Positions 7,417 to 15,819 of a DNA stretch of 36,829 nucleotides are shown piece by piece (the stretch's first letter is position 1; each line of letters begins with the position of its first letter). Under the pieces are notes generated by a model that was not told the DNA's origin, did no database searches, and worked only from the letters and a program-made list of their open reading frames with translations. The translations under genes and the position numbers were made by a program. Source of the DNA: Chloroflexota bacterium (GTDB lineage: Bacteria > Chloroflexota > Dormibacteria > Dormibacterales > Dormibacteraceae); NCBI GenBank assembly GCA_005881275.1, contig VBEF01000007.1, positions 1 to 36,829 of the forward strand, read 5' to 3'.

Positions 7417-8556
7417 ATGGACTTCGAGTTCACCGCCGAGCAGGTGGCGATCCGGGACACGATCCGCGAGCTCGTCCAGGACCGGGTCGCGCCGCGGGCG
7501 GCGGAGATCGACCAGAAGGCCGAGTACCCGAAAGACATCGAGAAGCTGTTCGCCGACAACGGCATCCTCGGGATTCCTTTTCCTGAGGAGTACGGCGGAA
7601 TTTCGGGATCGAGCGTCACCATCTGCATGGGCATCGAAGAGATCGCCAAGGCATGCGCGAGCTCATCGCTCATCCTCGCGGTGCAGGCGCTCGGTTCCTA
7701 TCCGATCCTCGTCGCCGGATCGGAAGAGCAGAAAAAGCGGCTGTGCCCGCCGCTCGCCTCGGGCGACAAGGTCGCCGCCTACGCGCTGTCTGAGCCGGGC
7801 AGCGGTTCCGACGCCGGGGCACTGAAGACGCGCGCCACGAAATACGGAAACGAGTACGTGCTCAGCGGGACAAAGCAGTTCATCACGCACGGCAGCATCG
7901 CGGGCACGCTCGTGGTCTTCGCGCAGACCGATCCAGGCGCCGATCACCGGGGCATATCGGCCTTTGTCCTCGAGCGTGAGAACAGTCCCTGGAAGGTCGA
8001 GAAGCTCGAGCACAAGCTCGGCATCCGGGGCTCGCCGACCGCGCAAATCGTGCTCGAAGAGGTCAAGGTGCCCGCCGTCAACCGGCTGGGCGAAGAAGGA
8101 GCCGGATTCAAGCTGGCGCTTGCGGTGCTCGATCGTTCACGGCCGGGCATCGGTGCCCAGGCGCTCGGCATCGCAGAGGGCGCGTTCGACTACGCGCTGC
8201 GCTACACGACGGAACGGGAGCAGTTTGGGCAGTCGATCGCGAGCTTCCAGGGCATCCAGTTCATGCTGGCCGATATGGCGACTCAGATCGAGGCGGCGCG
8301 TCACCTGGTGTTTCGAGCCGCGACCAAGGTGGACGCCAAGGCCTCCGACCTCACGAAGGTGGCGGCCATGGCCAAACTTTTCGCTTCCGATATGGCGATG
8401 CGCGTGACCACCGATTGCGTCCAGCTGCTAGGCGGCTACGGGTACATCTCCGACTACCCTGTCGAGAGAATGATGCGAGATGCCAAGATCACTCAGATCT
8501 ACGAGGGCACCAACCAGATCCAGCGGGTGGTGATCGCCAGGGCGCTGCTGCGTTGA
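7417..8556 (+). CDS. Acyl-CoA dehydrogenase (copy 3)
   Basis: The protein is 379 aa from ATG 7417 (MDFEFTAEQVAIRDTIREL); the frame is open upstream to 7168, but that part is a shadow of copy 2. It has all family landmarks: AYALSEPGSGSDAGALKTRA, GIRGSPTAQIVLEEVKVP, TEREQFGQSIASFQGIQFML, LLGGYGYISDYPVERMMRD and IYEGTNQIQRVVIARALL with catalytic E363. The pattern is close to short-chain/butyryl-CoA dehydrogenases, which act in beta-oxidation with ETF, although chain length cannot be fixed from sequence. The stop TGA overlaps the TTG of the next small membrane protein (TTGA), so that gene is translationally coupled. Confidence 0.95.
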   Translation: MDFEFTAEQVAIRDTIRELVQDRVAPRAAEIDQKAEYPKDIEKLFADNGILGIPFPEEYGGISGSSVTICMGIEEIAKACASSSLILAVQALGSYPILVAGSEEQKKRLCPPLASGDKVAAYALSEPGSGSDAGALKTRATKYGNEYVLSGTKQFITHGSIAGTLVVFAQTDPGADHRGISAFVLERENSPWKVEKLEHKLGIRGSPTAQIVLEEVKVPAVNRLGEEGAGFKLALAVLDRSRPGIGAQALGIAEGAFDYALRYTTEREQFGQSIASFQGIQFMLADMATQIEAARHLVFRAATKVDAKASDLTKVAAMAKLFASDMAMRVTTDCVQLLGGYGYISDYPVERMMRDAKITQIYEGTNQIQRVVIARALLR

Positions 8557-9011
8557 GCGCAGAGCCGCAAAAGCCGGCGCCCCCGCCACCACCGCCGCCT
8601 CCTGTACCGCCCCACCAGATCGCGCCCTACTACCGGTACCCCGGCCCGCAGGCGCCGCAGCCCGGCCCGGCCGACGGGCGCGCGCTCGCCGCTCTGCTGA
8701 CCGGGAGCATCGGCCTCATCCTGGCGTTGACTGCCATCCTGTTCGGGGCGACCGCTTACCTGTTTGGCATCGATTACCTGTTGCTGGGGCTGCTCCTCGG
8801 CGTGCCGGCGATGGTGCTCGGCTCGCTCGGATACTTCCTCGGCCGGTCCTCGCGCGAGCGAAGCAAAGAATCACAGGCAACGATGGTCGGACGCGGCACG
8901 GCGAGCACAGGCCTGGCGATCGGCGTCGCGGCGACGGCGATCGGCGCAACCGTCACCGTTGTCGCGATCGTGCTTTACCTCGTGGCGGTTTTCGGAGAGC
9001 CGCCCGTCTAA
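8553..9011 (+). CDS. Pro-rich DUF4190-like membrane protein
   Basis: The protein is 152 aa, starting at TTG 8553 overlapping the previous stop. It begins with a proline tail (KPAPPPPPPPPVPPHQIAPY, then YPGPQAPQPGP to ~residue 40). After this come three hydrophobic segments: ALLTGSIGLILALTAILFG, YLLLGLLLGVPAMVLGSLGYF and IGVAATAIGATVTVVAIVLY. A short basic loop RSSRERSKES lies between segments 2 and 3. The arrangement matches DUF4190-type small membrane proteins, whose function is unknown. It is the first of three adjacent membrane genes (8553-10220). Confidence 0.75.
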   Translation: MSAEPQKPAPPPPPPPPVPPHQIAPYYRYPGPQAPQPGPADGRALAALLTGSIGLILALTAILFGATAYLFGIDYLLLGLLLGVPAMVLGSLGYFLGRSSRERSKESQATMVGRGTASTGLAIGVAATAIGATVTVVAIVLYLVAVFGEPPV

Positions 9012-9019
9012 CGCCCGCC

Positions 9020-9673
9020 ATGGATCGCGTGACAGATGCTTTCATCTGGCCCTTTCGCGATCCCGAGTGGCCGGCCAAGATCGCGGTCATCGGGCTGATC
9101 CTGTTGATCCCGATAGTCGGAGCCGTCAACGGGCTCGGGTGGATGCTCGCGGCGCTTGACCGGCTTCGAGCGGGCGAGGAGCGGTTGCCGCCGGCCAACT
9201 TCAGCTACCTCGGCCGAGGACTCTCCCTGTTTGCAGCCAACCTCTTCTACTACCTGGCGGTCCTCTTCGTCGCGGCGCTCGCCTACCTCCCCGCCGTCGT
9301 CCTCCTCACGAACCAAAGTCAGGGCGCGACGCAGGCCGCGCTCGTGACGTTGGGTCTCGCGCTGCTGTTCCTCAGCTTCAGCATCCTCTCCGTCGGCTAC
9401 CTCGCCTTGACCTTCGCGACACCATCGATCGTGCTCGCGGTGTCGCGAGGCGGAATCGCCGGAGGCCTTCGGGTCGATGGAGTCATGCGCTCGGTGCGTC
9501 GTTCCCTGGTCAACACATTGATTGCTGGCCTTATGCTGATCGCCGCCCACTTCGTGGCGTCGCTCGGGTTGTTCGTGTGCGGCATAGGCGTTGTGTTTAC
9601 GAACGCATACGCGCTGGCGATGCAGGCGTGGATCGTTCGCAGTTTCGAGATCGGCCCGCCGGAAGCCGGATAG
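9020..9673 (+). CDS. DUF4013-like integral membrane protein
   Basis: The protein is 217 aa with five to six hydrophobic helices. The first follows FRDPEWPAKIAVIGLILLIP, and the family-like GWMLAALDRLRAGEERLPP loop precedes SYLGRGLSLFAANLFYYLAV. Later helices are ALVTLGLALLFLSFSILSV, TLIAGLMLIAAHFVASLGLF and GIGVVFTNAYALAMQAWIV. The pattern (PxxPxWxxK start, YLxxG motif, final FxxxYxxAMxxxV) fits DUF4013, a family of unknown function common in Chloroflexota and archaea. It lies 8 bp after the DUF4190-like gene and its stop overlaps the ribosome site of the next one. Confidence 0.75.
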   Translation: MDRVTDAFIWPFRDPEWPAKIAVIGLILLIPIVGAVNGLGWMLAALDRLRAGEERLPPANFSYLGRGLSLFAANLFYYLAVLFVAALAYLPAVVLLTNQSQGATQAALVTLGLALLFLSFSILSVGYLALTFATPSIVLAVSRGGIAGGLRVDGVMRSVRRSLVNTLIAGLMLIAAHFVASLGLFVCGIGVVFTNAYALAMQAWIVRSFEIGPPEAG

Positions 9674-9683
9674 GAGGAGTTTG

Positions 9684-10220
9684 ATGTCGGACATTCCACC
9701 GCCGCCGCCCCCGCCTCCTCCCGGCGGAAGCGCCAACCCTCCTCCTCCGCCTCCGCCCCCGCCGGGGGGTGGCTACAACCCGACGCCGCCGCCGCCACCA
9801 CCCTCGGGAGGCGGTTTCAGCCCGCCGCCGCCGCCTCCCGGTGGAGGCTATGCACCGCCGCCGCCCCCCCCACCTGGCGGGGGATTCGTGCCGCCGCCAC
9901 CTGGCGGGTACATACCGCCGGGCGCCGGGTATGCGGCGCAGAGAACCGACGGGCTCGCGATCGCGGCCCTGGTCATCGGGATCGTCTCGATAGTGTGCTC
10001 GATCGTCTGCTTCGGCATCATCCTCGGGCCGACGGCGGCGATCATGGGCTTCATCTCCCGTCAGCGGATCGCGACAAGCGGGGGGATGATGGGCGGCGGG
10101 ATGCTTGCGCTGGTCGGCCTGATTCTCGGCGTGGTCGGGTTCGTGGCGAGCGTCGGCTGGTTCTTTTTCGTGATCGTCTCGGGAGCGCTCAACAACCCGG
10201 GCGCGACACCCTCGCCGTAA
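9684..10220 (+). CDS. DUF4190 membrane protein with a long poly-Pro/Gly N-tail
   Basis: The protein is 178 aa. ATG 9684 is preceded by a strong GGAGGAG (9673-9679) 4 bp upstream, which decides the start. Residues ~4-80 are six or seven repeats of a proline run (4-9 Pro) followed by GGG/GGY. After AAQRTDGLAIAALVIGIVSI come two or three membrane helices with a short loop FISRQRIATSGGMMGGG between them, the DUF4190 arrangement. The tail would face the cytoplasm or, less likely, the outside; such tails usually bind SH3/WW-like or cytoskeletal partners, but no partner can be named. Translation of the Pro runs should depend on EF-P. Confidence 0.8.
   Translation: MSDIPPPPPPPPPGGSANPPPPPPPPPGGGYNPTPPPPPPSGGGFSPPPPPPGGGYAPPPPPPPGGGFVPPPPGGYIPPGAGYAAQRTDGLAIAALVIGIVSIVCSIVCFGIILGPTAAIMGFISRQRIATSGGMMGGGMLALVGLILGVVGFVASVGWFFFVIVSGALNNPGATPSP
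9693..9930 (+). repeat. Low-complexity Pro-Gly coding repeat
   Basis: Tandem blocks of CCG/CCC/CCT codons ending in GGC/GGA codons encode [11 protein letters not shown]-type units, repeated about six times with varying run length. Such tracts change length by slippage, so copy number may differ between strains. They are also a likely place for assembly error. Confidence 0.75.
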
Positions 10221-10244
10221 CGCTCAGCCCTGAGGCGCCGTTGT

Positions 10245-10250
10245 TAGAAT
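10245..10250 (+). promoter_or_regulatory. Candidate -10 box before the LCP gene
   Basis: TAGAAT (TANNNT type) lies 4 bp before GTG 10255 and 10 bp before ATG 10261. No -35 box is recognisable. If used, the transcript would have almost no leader. Confidence 0.4.
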
Positions 10251-10254
10251 CCCG

Positions 10255-11721
10255 GTGCTCATGTTCCGGGCCAGGCCAAAACGGGCCAGGCGGTCCCGCT
10301 ATCAAGTCTCCTACCGCCTGACCAGGTCGGTCCCAGCGGCGTTGGCCGCCGTCCTGCTCATCGCGGTGATCGTTGGCGTCACCCTGACGTACAAGCGGTT
10401 CGATGACTTTGTCTCGGCCACGACCGGCCACCACCTCAACCCGATCGGCGAAGTCGTCCAGGTGGTCGAGCCGGCACAGGGCACCCTTGCCTACAAGCTC
10501 AAGCACGGCCAGCCGGTCAACATCCTGCTGCTCGGTATGGGCGGCGAGCAGAACGATGCACCGTACCTGACCGATTCGATCATGGCCGTCAGCATCGACC
10601 CGAACAGCAACCGCGTGCTGATGGTGTCGATCCCGCGCGACCTCGTCGTCCATATGGATCTCCAGACCACCCCCGGCCGCGTCTGGACCAATAAGATCAA
10701 CGCCGCCTACGAGGTTCCGTACACGAACATCATCTGTTGCGTCGCACCGCAGTATTCGGGACGCGACGGCGGAGGCCGTGCGGCCGAGCATGAGGTCGGC
10801 AAGGTCACCGGGCTGACGTTCGACAGGTACATCGCCGTGGACTTCGTGGCCTTTCGGGACATGGTCAACGCCCTCGGCGGAGTCGACGTGTGCCTGAGCA
10901 CCAACCTCGACGACTACGAGTACCCCAACTACAACAACGGCTACATCCGTGGAGGGATTCACTACAGGGCGGGCTGCCAGCACCTCAACGGCGAGCAGGC
11001 TCTCCAGGTGGCCCGGTCGCGGCATGCGGTGCAGCCGCAGCAGTCGTCCGACTTCGGTCGTGCCCACCGCCAGCAGGACATCATGCAGGCGATCAAACAG
11101 AAGGCGACGACGGTCAATGGTTTCGCCAAGGCCCCCCAGCTTCTCGACGCGCTGCAGAAGAACATCCACACCGACATGTCGCTGTCCGATATGAAGGCGA
11201 TCTACGACTGGGGCAAGAACCTTCCTGACTCATCGATCATCCGCACCGCGCTAACGGGGCCGTCGGGGGCGGCCGATGGAAACCTGCTCGACTCCTATAA
11301 CTGCGGCATGGGACCGAACGTCTCTCAGCTCTGTGCGGACGACCAGAGCTACAACATGATCCACAACTACCTTGCCTCGATCTTCATCGACCCGAAGACG
11401 TTGGGTGAGAAAGCGCCAGTTCAGATCGCCAACGGAACGACCAGCTTTGCCGGCCTCGACAGGCGTGTGACCTCGATGCTGGACCCGACCGGCTTGCAGC
11501 TGGCCGACCCGGTCGGCGCCCATCGCGTGTCGACGTCGACACTCGTCCTGGATTACTCGGGCGGCCAGTTCCCGCTCACGACGAAGTGGCTTCAGACCTA
11601 CTTTGGCGCCACCGTTGTCGCCGCCACTCCGGCCAACTCCCCTCCGGCAGCCGGCCAGCAGACCTACGGCCTCGTGGTGGTGCTCGGACATGACTACGCC
11701 CTACGCTTTTTGGGCGAGTAG
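10255..11721 (+). CDS. LytR-CpsA-Psr (LCP) family protein
   Basis: The protein is 488 aa. A basic N-terminus (RARPKRARRSRYQ) precedes one membrane segment (about 24-44), with the rest outside the cell. The LCP catalytic domain (about 80-330) shows VNILLLGMGGEQ, YLTDSIMAVSID, VLMVSIPRDLVV, NKINAAYE and the Arg-rich SDFGRAHRQQDIMQAI motif. From ~390 a LytR_C-type domain follows (VQIANGTTSFAGL, GLVVVLGHDYALRF). LCP enzymes transfer lipid-linked glycopolymers such as teichoic acid, arabinogalactan or capsule onto peptidoglycan. This supports a cell wall that carries attached polymers. GTG 10255 and ATG 10261 are both in frame; a TAGAAT box lies just upstream. Confidence 0.92.
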   Translation: MLMFRARPKRARRSRYQVSYRLTRSVPAALAAVLLIAVIVGVTLTYKRFDDFVSATTGHHLNPIGEVVQVVEPAQGTLAYKLKHGQPVNILLLGMGGEQNDAPYLTDSIMAVSIDPNSNRVLMVSIPRDLVVHMDLQTTPGRVWTNKINAAYEVPYTNIICCVAPQYSGRDGGGRAAEHEVGKVTGLTFDRYIAVDFVAFRDMVNALGGVDVCLSTNLDDYEYPNYNNGYIRGGIHYRAGCQHLNGEQALQVARSRHAVQPQQSSDFGRAHRQQDIMQAIKQKATTVNGFAKAPQLLDALQKNIHTDMSLSDMKAIYDWGKNLPDSSIIRTALTGPSGAADGNLLDSYNCGMGPNVSQLCADDQSYNMIHNYLASIFIDPKTLGEKAPVQIANGTTSFAGLDRRVTSMLDPTGLQLADPVGAHRVSTSTLVLDYSGGQFPLTTKWLQTYFGATVVAATPANSPPAAGQQTYGLVVVLGHDYALRFLGE

Positions 11722-11766
11722 CCCCTGAGCGAAGAAGACCTACTCAAGAAATTCCGATCCGGCGAC

Positions 11767-12654
11767 GTGCGCGCCCTCGCCAGGGCGATCACGCTGGTCG
11801 AACGCCGAGACCCATCCATCCGACGGCTGGAGGAAATGCTTCGCCAGGACGCTCGCGTGCCCGGCGTCGTGGGCTTCACCGGTGCCCCGGGCACGGGCAA
11901 GTCGACGCTGGTCGACTCGGTGGTGGCGCTGTTACGCAAGAACGGCCAGTCGGTCGCGGTGCTGGCCACCGACCCCAACTCGCCCTTTACGGGTGGCGCC
12001 ATCCTGGGGGATCGGATCCGCATGCAGCGACACGCGCTCGACACGAAGGTCTTCATCCGCAGCATGGGGGCTCGCGGGCATCTCGGGGGGTTGTCGCTGG
12101 CCACGCGCGAAGCCATCCGCCTGTTGGGCGCTTTCGGGTTCGACGAGGTGATCCTGGAGACGGTCGGGGTTGGTCAGTCGGAGCTCGAGGTTGCGGCGAT
12201 GGCCGACACCACGATCGTCGTTTTGACCCCGAACCTGGGCGACAGCGTGCAGATGATCAAGGCAGGCATCCTCGAGATCGCTGATGTGTTCGACGTCAAC
12301 AAGGCAGACCTCGACGGCCACACGCGGGTCATGACCGAGTTGAGGGCCATGCTCAGCCTGTCGCCCAAAGCCGGCTGGAAGCCTCCAATCCTGGCCACCG
12401 TCGCGAGCCGCCAGGAAGGAATAGAGCAGTTGTGGGACGCTGTCCTGGCACACCGTCGCCATCTCGAGAAAAGCGGGCAAGCTCAGGCCCTTACGGAGCA
12501 GCGGCTGCGCGACGAGACTGCTGAGGTGGCGGCTGAGCTGGCCCGGCGCCGAGCCCGGGAAGCGCTCGACAAAGATCCCGAGTTGGCTAAACGGCTCTTC
12601 GACGACCGGACGCCGTACCGAACTGCAGAGGAGATTCTCGACCGAAAGCGATAA
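11767..12654 (+). CDS. meaB: Methylmalonyl-CoA mutase-associated GTPase MeaB (ArgK/MMAA)
   Basis: This is a G3E-family GTPase that loads and protects the B12 cofactor of methylmalonyl-CoA mutase. From GTG 11767 it is 295 aa, with Walker [10 protein letters not shown] at ~39-47, [18 protein letters not shown], the [15 protein letters not shown] switch and the guanine-specificity motif NKAD. Family-like sequence continues upstream in frame ([20 protein letters not shown]) to CTG 11725, 3 bp after the LCP stop. No ATG, GTG or TTG occurs in that stretch, so the real start is probably CTG 11725 (309 aa). It directly precedes the mutase genes, the expected neighbourhood. Confidence 0.94.
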   Translation: MRALARAITLVERRDPSIRRLEEMLRQDARVPGVVGFTGAPGTGKSTLVDSVVALLRKNGQSVAVLATDPNSPFTGGAILGDRIRMQRHALDTKVFIRSMGARGHLGGLSLATREAIRLLGAFGFDEVILETVGVGQSELEVAAMADTTIVVLTPNLGDSVQMIKAGILEIADVFDVNKADLDGHTRVMTELRAMLSLSPKAGWKPPILATVASRQEGIEQLWDAVLAHRRHLEKSGQAQALTEQRLRDETAEVAAELARRRAREALDKDPELAKRLFDDRTPYRTAEEILDRKR

Positions 12655-12661
12655 TCAATCG

Positions 12662-14305
12662 ATGAAAGTCAGGGCTAGAGGCGCCAAGGAGGCCTGGCGG
12701 GAGGATTTCGAGGCCGCCCCGACGCGAGACGACGGCATCGAGACGTCGACCATCTCCGGCATCCCGCTGCAGCCGCTCTACACCTCGGAAGATCTTCCGC
12801 AGCGCGCCGAGGAGCATCCGGGCCAGTTCCCCTACACGCGCGGCATCCACCCGAGCGGCTACCGCGGCCGCCTGTGGACGATGCGCCAGTTCTCGGGTTT
12901 CGCCACCGCCGAGGAGACGAACCGGCGCTACAAGTACCTGCTCGCCAACGGCCAGACGGGCCTTTCGGTGGCGTTCGATATGCCGACGCTGATGGGTCAG
13001 GACTCGGACGCTCCAACGAGTCGCGGCGAGGTGGGGCACTGCGGCGTCGCCATCGATTCGCTGGCCGATATGGAGACGCTGTTCGAAGGCATCCCACTGG
13101 GCGAGATCACAACGTCGATGACGATCAACTCCCCCGCCGCGATCCTGCTCTGCATGTACATCGCGGTCGCCGAGAAGCAGGGTGTGCCCGCCTCGAGCCT
13201 TGGCGGCACGCTACAGAACGACATCCTCAAAGAGTTCATCGCCCAGAAGGAGTTCATCTTTCCTCCCGCTCCATCGATGCGGCTGGTGGTCGACTCGATC
13301 GAGTACTGCGCCGCCGAGGTGCCGAAATGGAACACGATCTCAATCTCCGGATATCACATCCGCGAGGCGGGATCCACCGCGGCCCAGGAGCTGGCGTTCA
13401 CCCTGGCCGACGGCATGGCCTACGTCGACGCGTGCCTGGAGCGGGGGATGCACATCGACGATTTCGCATCGCGCCTTTCGTTCTTCTTCGATGCCCACAT
13501 CGATTTCTTCGAGGAGATCGCCAAGTTCCGCGCCGCACGCCGGATCTGGGCGCGGTGGATGCGGGAACGCTACGGCGCGCAGCAGGAGCGGTCGTGGAAG
13601 CTGCGCTTCCATACGCAAACCGCCGGCGTCTCTCTCACGGCGCAGCAGCCCGAGCTCAACATCGCACGCACCGCGATCGAGGCACTGGCCGCGGTGCTGG
13701 GTGGGACGCAGTCTCTGCATACGAACGCGATGGACGAGGTATTGGCGCTGCCGACCGACAAAGCCGCGCGGCTCGCGCTTCGCACCCAGCAGCTGCTGGC
13801 CTATGAGACGGGTGTCGCCAATACGATCGATCCCCTCGGCGGCAGCTACTTCATCGAGGCGCTGACCGACGAGATGGAGAGCCAGGCCGAGGCGTACTTC
13901 AAGCGCATCGACCAGATCGGAGGCGTCATCCCGGCGATCGAGGTCGGCTTCTTCCAGAAAGAGATCGCCGACGCCGCATTTCGATACCAGCAGGAGCTCG
14001 AGCAGAAGCGCAGGCTCGTGGTCGGTGTCAATGAGTTCACCGTCGACGATGAGCCGCCGATCGACATCCTCCGCATCGATCCGCGACTGGAGAGCGAGCA
14101 GGCCGCGCGCGTCCGAGAGGTGCGCCGCAAGCGCGACCAGGCCAGATGCACGAGCGCGTTGAACAGGCTGCGCAAGGCGGCCGCGGGGACCGACAACCTG
14201 ATGCCGTACATCCTCGACTCGGTGCGCGCCTACGCCACCGAAGGCGAGATCATGCAATCGCTGATCGATGTTTTCGGTACGTACACCGAGACGGCGGTCG
14301 TCTGA
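12662..14305 (+). CDS. Methylmalonyl-CoA mutase, catalytic (large) subunit
   Basis: The protein is 547 aa. It contains the (beta/alpha)8 acyl-CoA mutase domain but not the B12-binding domain, as in bacteria and archaea with a split enzyme. Landmarks are [107 protein letters not shown] and [16 protein letters not shown]. With its partner it converts methylmalonyl-CoA to succinyl-CoA. The stop overlaps the ATG of the small subunit (TGATG). The protein itself looks intact, so the catalytic half should fold even though its B12 partner is broken in this sequence. Confidence 0.95.
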   Translation: MKVRARGAKEAWREDFEAAPTRDDGIETSTISGIPLQPLYTSEDLPQRAEEHPGQFPYTRGIHPSGYRGRLWTMRQFSGFATAEETNRRYKYLLANGQTGLSVAFDMPTLMGQDSDAPTSRGEVGHCGVAIDSLADMETLFEGIPLGEITTSMTINSPAAILLCMYIAVAEKQGVPASSLGGTLQNDILKEFIAQKEFIFPPAPSMRLVVDSIEYCAAEVPKWNTISISGYHIREAGSTAAQELAFTLADGMAYVDACLERGMHIDDFASRLSFFFDAHIDFFEEIAKFRAARRIWARWMRERYGAQQERSWKLRFHTQTAGVSLTAQQPELNIARTAIEALAAVLGGTQSLHTNAMDEVLALPTDKAARLALRTQQLLAYETGVANTIDPLGGSYFIEALTDEMESQAEAYFKRIDQIGGVIPAIEVGFFQKEIADAAFRYQQELEQKRRLVVGVNEFTVDDEPPIDILRIDPRLESEQAARVREVRRKRDQARCTSALNRLRKAAAGTDNLMPYILDSVRAYATEGEIMQSLIDVFGTYTETAVV

Positions 14306-14612
14306 TGCCGACCGCGGTGCGTCCGGTTCGGATCATCGTCGCCAAGGTGGGACTCGATGGCCACGACCGCGGGGTCAAGGTCGTCGCTCGCGCGCTGCGG
14401 GACGCCGGCTACGAGGTCATCTACACAGGTCTGCGCCAGACGCCGGCGATGGTTGTCGACGCCGCCTTGCAGGAGGAATCATCCCGGACGACGACATCGC
14501 CGCGCTCAAGAAACGCGGCGTGGCGGAGATCTTCACGCCAGGCACTCCGTTGCAGGAGATCGTCGACTGGCTGCGCAAGCGCTTTCCGGACGAGAAGACG
14601 GCGAAGCGCTAG
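14305..14612 (+). pseudogene. Methylmalonyl-CoA mutase B12-binding subunit with internal frameshifting deletion
   Basis: The N-terminal part from ATG 14305 is perfect family sequence ([20 protein letters not shown]..., [17 protein letters not shown]) and keeps the cobalamin-ligand motif DxHxxG at GLDGHDRG. At about 14472 the frame changes: the C-terminal part ([20 protein letters not shown], then [19 protein letters not shown]) is read one base earlier, to TAG 14610-14612. Relatives are about 135-140 aa; here 58 plus 46 residues remain. About 35 residues between ALQE and GGIIP are missing, including the GLSxLSGxH segment of the B12 nucleotide loop. The junction lies on GGAGGA, which would occur at both ends of the lost segment, so slippage deletion or an assembly error is likely. 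The unshifted frame runs on to 14703 as nonsense. Confidence 0.88.
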
Positions 14613-15112
14613 CTCGTCGTTACGATCGTCCCCGCGACTTTGTCGTGGATCGCCTGCTTTTGTGGGTCCCACAGCTGCCAGAGCCAGCCGATGGCCCCGA
14701 TGATGCAGATGGTGAACCCAACCTCGACGATCCAGATGAATCCGCGGAGCGCGGCCTTGCCCATGTCGGGGTACTGGCCTGTGGCCTGGTCACGGACCTT
14801 GAAGCCGAAGACCATCATCCCGATCGACTGGCCTCTGGAGCTCCAGAAGTAGGCGAAGTAGGCGATGTCCGCCACGAAGTTGATGATGCCGGCCACCCCG
14901 GTGGCCTTCTGGAATATCGCGGCGATGATGCCGTTGATGACCACCAGGATGATCACGTCGATCAAGCCCCCGACGATCCTCAGCCCCGGGCTCGCAAGGT
15001 TACCCGGCATCACCATCGCGCCTCCGCCAGGAGGCATCATCGGCGGGGGAGCACCTGGGGGTACCATCGGCGGCGGCCCGCCTGGAGGTGGGGGCGGCGG
15101 TGGGTTCTGCAT
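14609..15112 (-). CDS. RDD family membrane protein with Pro-rich N-tail
   Basis: Starting at ATG 15112 (MQNPPPP) it is 167 aa; ATG 15127 is also in frame but overlaps the likely -10 box TATGAT (15128-15123). The N-tail is proline/glycine/methionine rich ([17 protein letters not shown]). The RDD domain follows: [20 protein letters not shown] with the conserved Arg and Asp, then [19 protein letters not shown], then FKVRDQ, and a last helix [21 protein letters not shown] proteins have unknown or transport-related roles. It converges with the mutase remnant, overlapping by 4 bp, and diverges from rplY. The tail resembles those of the DUF4190 proteins at 8553 and 9684. Confidence 0.87.
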   Translation of the reverse strand: MQNPPPPPPPGGPPPMVPPGAPPPMMPPGGGAMVMPGNLASPGLRIVGGLIDVIILVVINGIIAAIFQKATGVAGIINFVADIAYFAYFWSSRGQSIGMMVFGFKVRDQATGQYPDMGKAALRGFIWIVEVGFTICIIGAIGWLWQLWDPQKQAIHDKVAGTIVTTS

Positions 15113-15121
15113 AGCTTGACG

Positions 15122-15128
15122 TATCATA
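15122..15128. promoter_or_regulatory. Shared divergent -10 region between RDD gene and rplY
   Basis: TATCAT reads on the plus strand (15122-15127) and TATGAT on the minus strand (15128-15123), so one AT-rich spot can serve both directions. The minus-strand box is 10 bp before ATG 15112. The plus-strand box is 29 bp before ATG 15157, leaving room for an AGAGGC ribosome site. No clear -35 boxes are seen. Confidence 0.4.
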
Positions 15129-15156
15129 TGCGGGCTCTCCCATCAGAGGCACAGCC

Positions 15157-15819
15157 ATGCAGCTCAAAGCATCACCCCGCCAACCCCTGGGCAAGCGCTC
15201 GCGACGAATGCTCCGCGAGGGCAAGCTGCCAGCGATCGTCTACGGGCATAACACCGAGGCGACCCCGCTCACGCTCGATCGGCTCGAGTTCCAGAGGGTC
15301 TTCGTCAAGTCCGGCCGGACCCAACTTATCGACCTCGTTCTGGATGGCGCCCGGACGGAAAAAGTTCTCGTCCGCGAGATTCAGACACACCCGCGCAGGT
15401 TGGGGCCGATCCACGTCGACTTCTACCAGGTCAACCTGCAAGAGAAGATCGAGGTCGAGGTCCCCGTCCATGTCGTGGGCGAGTCCGCGCCGGTCAAGCA
15501 GGGTGACGCCGATGTCCTTCAGCCGATCCACACGATCCGCGTCGAATGCCTGCCCTCAGATATCCCGGAAGCATTTGAGGTCGACATCTCCCCGTTGGAG
15601 GAGATCGAAGCCGAGCTGCGGGTCTCTGACCTGAAGATTCCGAGCGGCGTGACCGTGCTCGACGATCCCGAAGAGCTCGTTGTGAAGATCGTGCACAAGC
15701 GCGAGATGAAGGTCGAAGAGGAGCTGCCGGCCGCCGAAGCCGGGGTGCCGGCTGAGGGTGAGGTCGCTGCCGAGGGCGAGGCGCCCGCCGGGCAGGAAGC
15801 AGCCGAGACCGAAGAATGA
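15157..15819 (+). CDS. rplY: 50S ribosomal protein L25 (CTC long form)
   Basis: This 220-aa 5S rRNA-binding protein has the N-terminal L25 domain (KASPRQPLGKRSRRMLREGK, LPAIVYGHNTEATPL, EIQTHPRRLGPIHVDFYQVN) and the C-terminal TL5/CTC beta domain (VHVVGESAPVKQGDADVLQ, LPSDIPEAFEVDISPL). An acidic Ala/Glu tail of ~35 residues (EEELPAAEAGVPAEGEVAAE...) follows, common in long forms. The pth gene usually found next to it is absent; an MscS gene overlaps its stop instead (ATGA). Confidence 0.95.
   Translation: MQLKASPRQPLGKRSRRMLREGKLPAIVYGHNTEATPLTLDRLEFQRVFVKSGRTQLIDLVLDGARTEKVLVREIQTHPRRLGPIHVDFYQVNLQEKIEVEVPVHVVGESAPVKQGDADVLQPIHTIRVECLPSDIPEAFEVDISPLEEIEAELRVSDLKIPSGVTVLDDPEELVVKIVHKREMKVEEELPAAEAGVPAEGEVAAEGEAPAGQEAAETEE

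Noticed and set aside
9693-9930. Proline-codon tandem repeats considered as a CRISPR-like or VNTR array
   Set aside because: They are in frame, encode a Pro/Gly tail and have no unique spacers; a coding low-complexity tract explains them.
10189-11169. A 326-aa open frame on the minus strand
   Set aside because: Antisense shadow of the LCP gene with no recognisable motif.
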